Shown one piece after another: positions 63,029 through 64,000 of a stretch of 64,000 nucleotides of DNA. The stretch covers positions 62,001 through 126,000 of the forward strand of contig VGFT01000004.1 of NCBI GenBank assembly GCA_016868775.1. Direction: 5' to 3'. A model generated the notes under the pieces. That model made no database searches. It was not told where the DNA came from and saw only the letters and a program-made list of their open reading frames with translations. The first letter of the stretch is position 1; every line of letters begins with the position of its first letter. This DNA comes from Bacteroidota bacterium (GTDB lineage Bacteria; Bacteroidota; Bacteroidia; Chitinophagales; Chitinophagaceae). The position numbers and the translations under genes are program-made.

Positions 63029-63576
63029 AATCAGCCTCAGTGACACTCCTGCTCTTCCTTGCCGGAATGATCCTTCTGCCGAGTTGCAAAAAGCCCTCCG
63101 ATGCCAACGATGAAAATGAACATGAGGCAATCAACAAACTGGAGCTTACCTTCCGCCAAGCCAACCAGCCCGATCGCGTGTTCATCGCCGAAGATCCGGA
63201 TGGCGATGGAGGATTGCCGCCCACGCGTATCGATACGATCCGCTTGTCGGTCGGGCAAAACTACTCCGTCTCCTTTCGAGCATTGAACATCGTGAGCGGG
63301 GTCGAACGAGACATCACCCCCACCATTCAAGCGCAAGCGAACGCACACGAGATCTTCTATGTTGTGACCGGACTGGGCCTGCAGGTCGTCAAACTCGATA
63401 CCGATTCACGTGGGTACCCGCTGGGGATCCTCTCGGCCTGGACCACCCCTTCCAATATGGGCACCGGATCAGTATTGATCAAACTCATGCACAAAACAGG
63501 CATAAAAGGCCCGAACGACCCCCCCAACATCGGGCACAGTGACCTGGAGCTGCCAATGCGGATTGAAATATTTTAA
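63025..63576 (+). CDS. Small lipoprotein partner of the receptor
   Basis: A 183-residue lipoprotein (lipobox ILLPSC, Cys 21) with an acidic linker (DANDENEHE) and a beta-rich domain. A DPDGDGG stretch near residue 54 resembles a calcium-binding loop. I recognise it as a conserved Bacteroidota family often beside TonB-dependent receptors, with no proven function; a ligand-capture role at the cell surface is inference. The ATGA overlap with the receptor gene makes co-expression almost certain. Confidence 0.75.
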   Translation: MKSASVTLLLFLAGMILLPSCKKPSDANDENEHEAINKLELTFRQANQPDRVFIAEDPDGDGGLPPTRIDTIRLSVGQNYSVSFRALNIVSGVERDITPTIQAQANAHEIFYVVTGLGLQVVKLDTDSRGYPLGILSAWTTPSNMGTGSVLIKLMHKTGIKGPNDPPNIGHSDLELPMRIEIF

Positions 63577-63627
63577 TTTTTTATTTGCAACAATGTTTCA
63601 ATAAATTTACGGCCTAAATCAACCTTC

Positions 63628-64000
63628 ATGAAAAAAGTAATTCTGTTCTCCCTCCTATCGCTGGCCGTATTCGGCCTCTCTGCTCAAACGAAAATTGGGG
63701 TAACCACGGGGCTGGTCCTAGCCTCCGTTTCCACCAATGATGCCGACCTGAAATCCGAAAAATCGATGTTGTTGGCTCCTCAGTTTGGCCTGACGGTCGA
63801 TCATGCCCTTTCAAAAAGCCTCTCTCTGCAGTCGCAGCTCTTATTTATTGGTAAGGGTACTTCCATCAAGCACTTGGATCACAAGGATAAGGTCCGTTTT
63901 TCGGCATTGGATATCCCCATCCAGTTGGTGTATCGCACCAAAGGGGGTTGGTTCATCGGGGGTGGGCCGAACCTCGGGTTCAATCTCTCCGTCAAGTCTA
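63628..64000 (+). CDS. Outer-membrane beta-barrel protein (PorT-like), 5' part
   Basis: The first 124 residues of a protein that continues past the window. The signal peptide is MKKVILFSLLSLAVFGLSA|Q, followed by strands typical of small outer-membrane barrels of the PorT-like domain (IGVTTGLVLASVSTN, QFGLTVDHALSKSLSLQSQ, GGWFIGGGPNLGF). It may share the receptor transcript, 51 bases upstream; a TAAATTTA at 63602-63609 is a weak promoter candidate. Confidence 0.75.
   Translation, partial: MKKVILFSLLSLAVFGLSAQTKIGVTTGLVLASVSTNDADLKSEKSMLLAPQFGLTVDHALSKSLSLQSQLLFIGKGTSIKHLDHKDKVRFSALDIPIQLVYRTKGGWFIGGGPNLGFNLSVKS

Overview
The window is a gene-dense stretch of a Bacteroidota chromosome, most likely from the Chitinophagia/Chitinophagaceae side of the phylum. 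The evidence is the gene families: PorP/SprF proteins, type IX secretion (T9SS) C-terminal sorting domains, a DUF4836 lipoprotein, an ExbB-ExbD-ExbD-TonB operon with the Bacteroidota TonB N-terminus, and a short NuoG. Many genes carry the Bacteroidota -7 promoter element TAnnTTTG, and I saw no Shine-Dalgarno boxes. I saw no rRNA, tRNA, CRISPR array, insertion sequence or phage gene. No stretch above about 300 bases lacks a gene or gene remnant.

Layout, left to right. 1-5.5 kb: the end of a thiolase (+), then a leftward block of a tyrosine phosphatase, hisS, a DUF4836 lipoprotein and a two-gene ABC transporter. 5.6-8.6 kb: a small membrane protein, a PstS-like lipoprotein and a TPR protein. 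8.7-21.8 kb: the complete 14-gene nuoA-N operon for respiratory complex I, followed one base later by a MacB/FtsX-type permease. 23.2-26.3 kb: exbB-exbD-exbD-tonB, closed by a strong terminator. 26.4-30.9 kb: mnmE, a glycosyltransferase, and recG, whose frame has no canonical start codon. 31.0-35.6 kb: a large PKD/CHU_C secreted protein in operon with a PorP/SprF protein.

35.6-43.3 kb: an FAD-linked oxidase, a barrel-like protein, a LOG-family protein (-), and a tightly packed rightward chain of symporter, O-methyltransferase, glucosaminidase, hpt and a von Willebrand factor A protein. 43.3-48.3 kb: grpE-dnaJ (-), an rRNA methyltransferase with a frameshifted end, a miniature T9SS protein, a peroxiredoxin, and a decayed locus where a lipoprotein start is fused to a PorP/SprF end. 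48.3-54.4 kb: a Nif3-like protein, a zinc-ribbon coiled-coil protein, recN, dnaB and rsmE. 54.4-56.7 kb: pyrD and a second thiolase, divergently transcribed. 56.8-60.6 kb: a DUF1800-DUF1501-haem-lipoprotein cluster with a T9SS signal. 60.7-64 kb: a TonB-dependent receptor, a partner lipoprotein and the start of an outer-membrane barrel protein.

How the genes fit together: complex I builds the proton gradient, and ExbB/ExbD/TonB can spend it to drive outer-membrane receptors like the one at the right end. The PKD/PorP pair, the mini T9SS protein and the DUF1501 protein are cargo or anchors of the T9SS, whose core machinery is not in the window. The points most worth a second look are the DUF1800/DUF1501/cytochrome-lipoprotein cluster, the missing recG start codon, a set of promoters abutting start codons (possible leaderless mRNAs), and the chimeric pseudogene.
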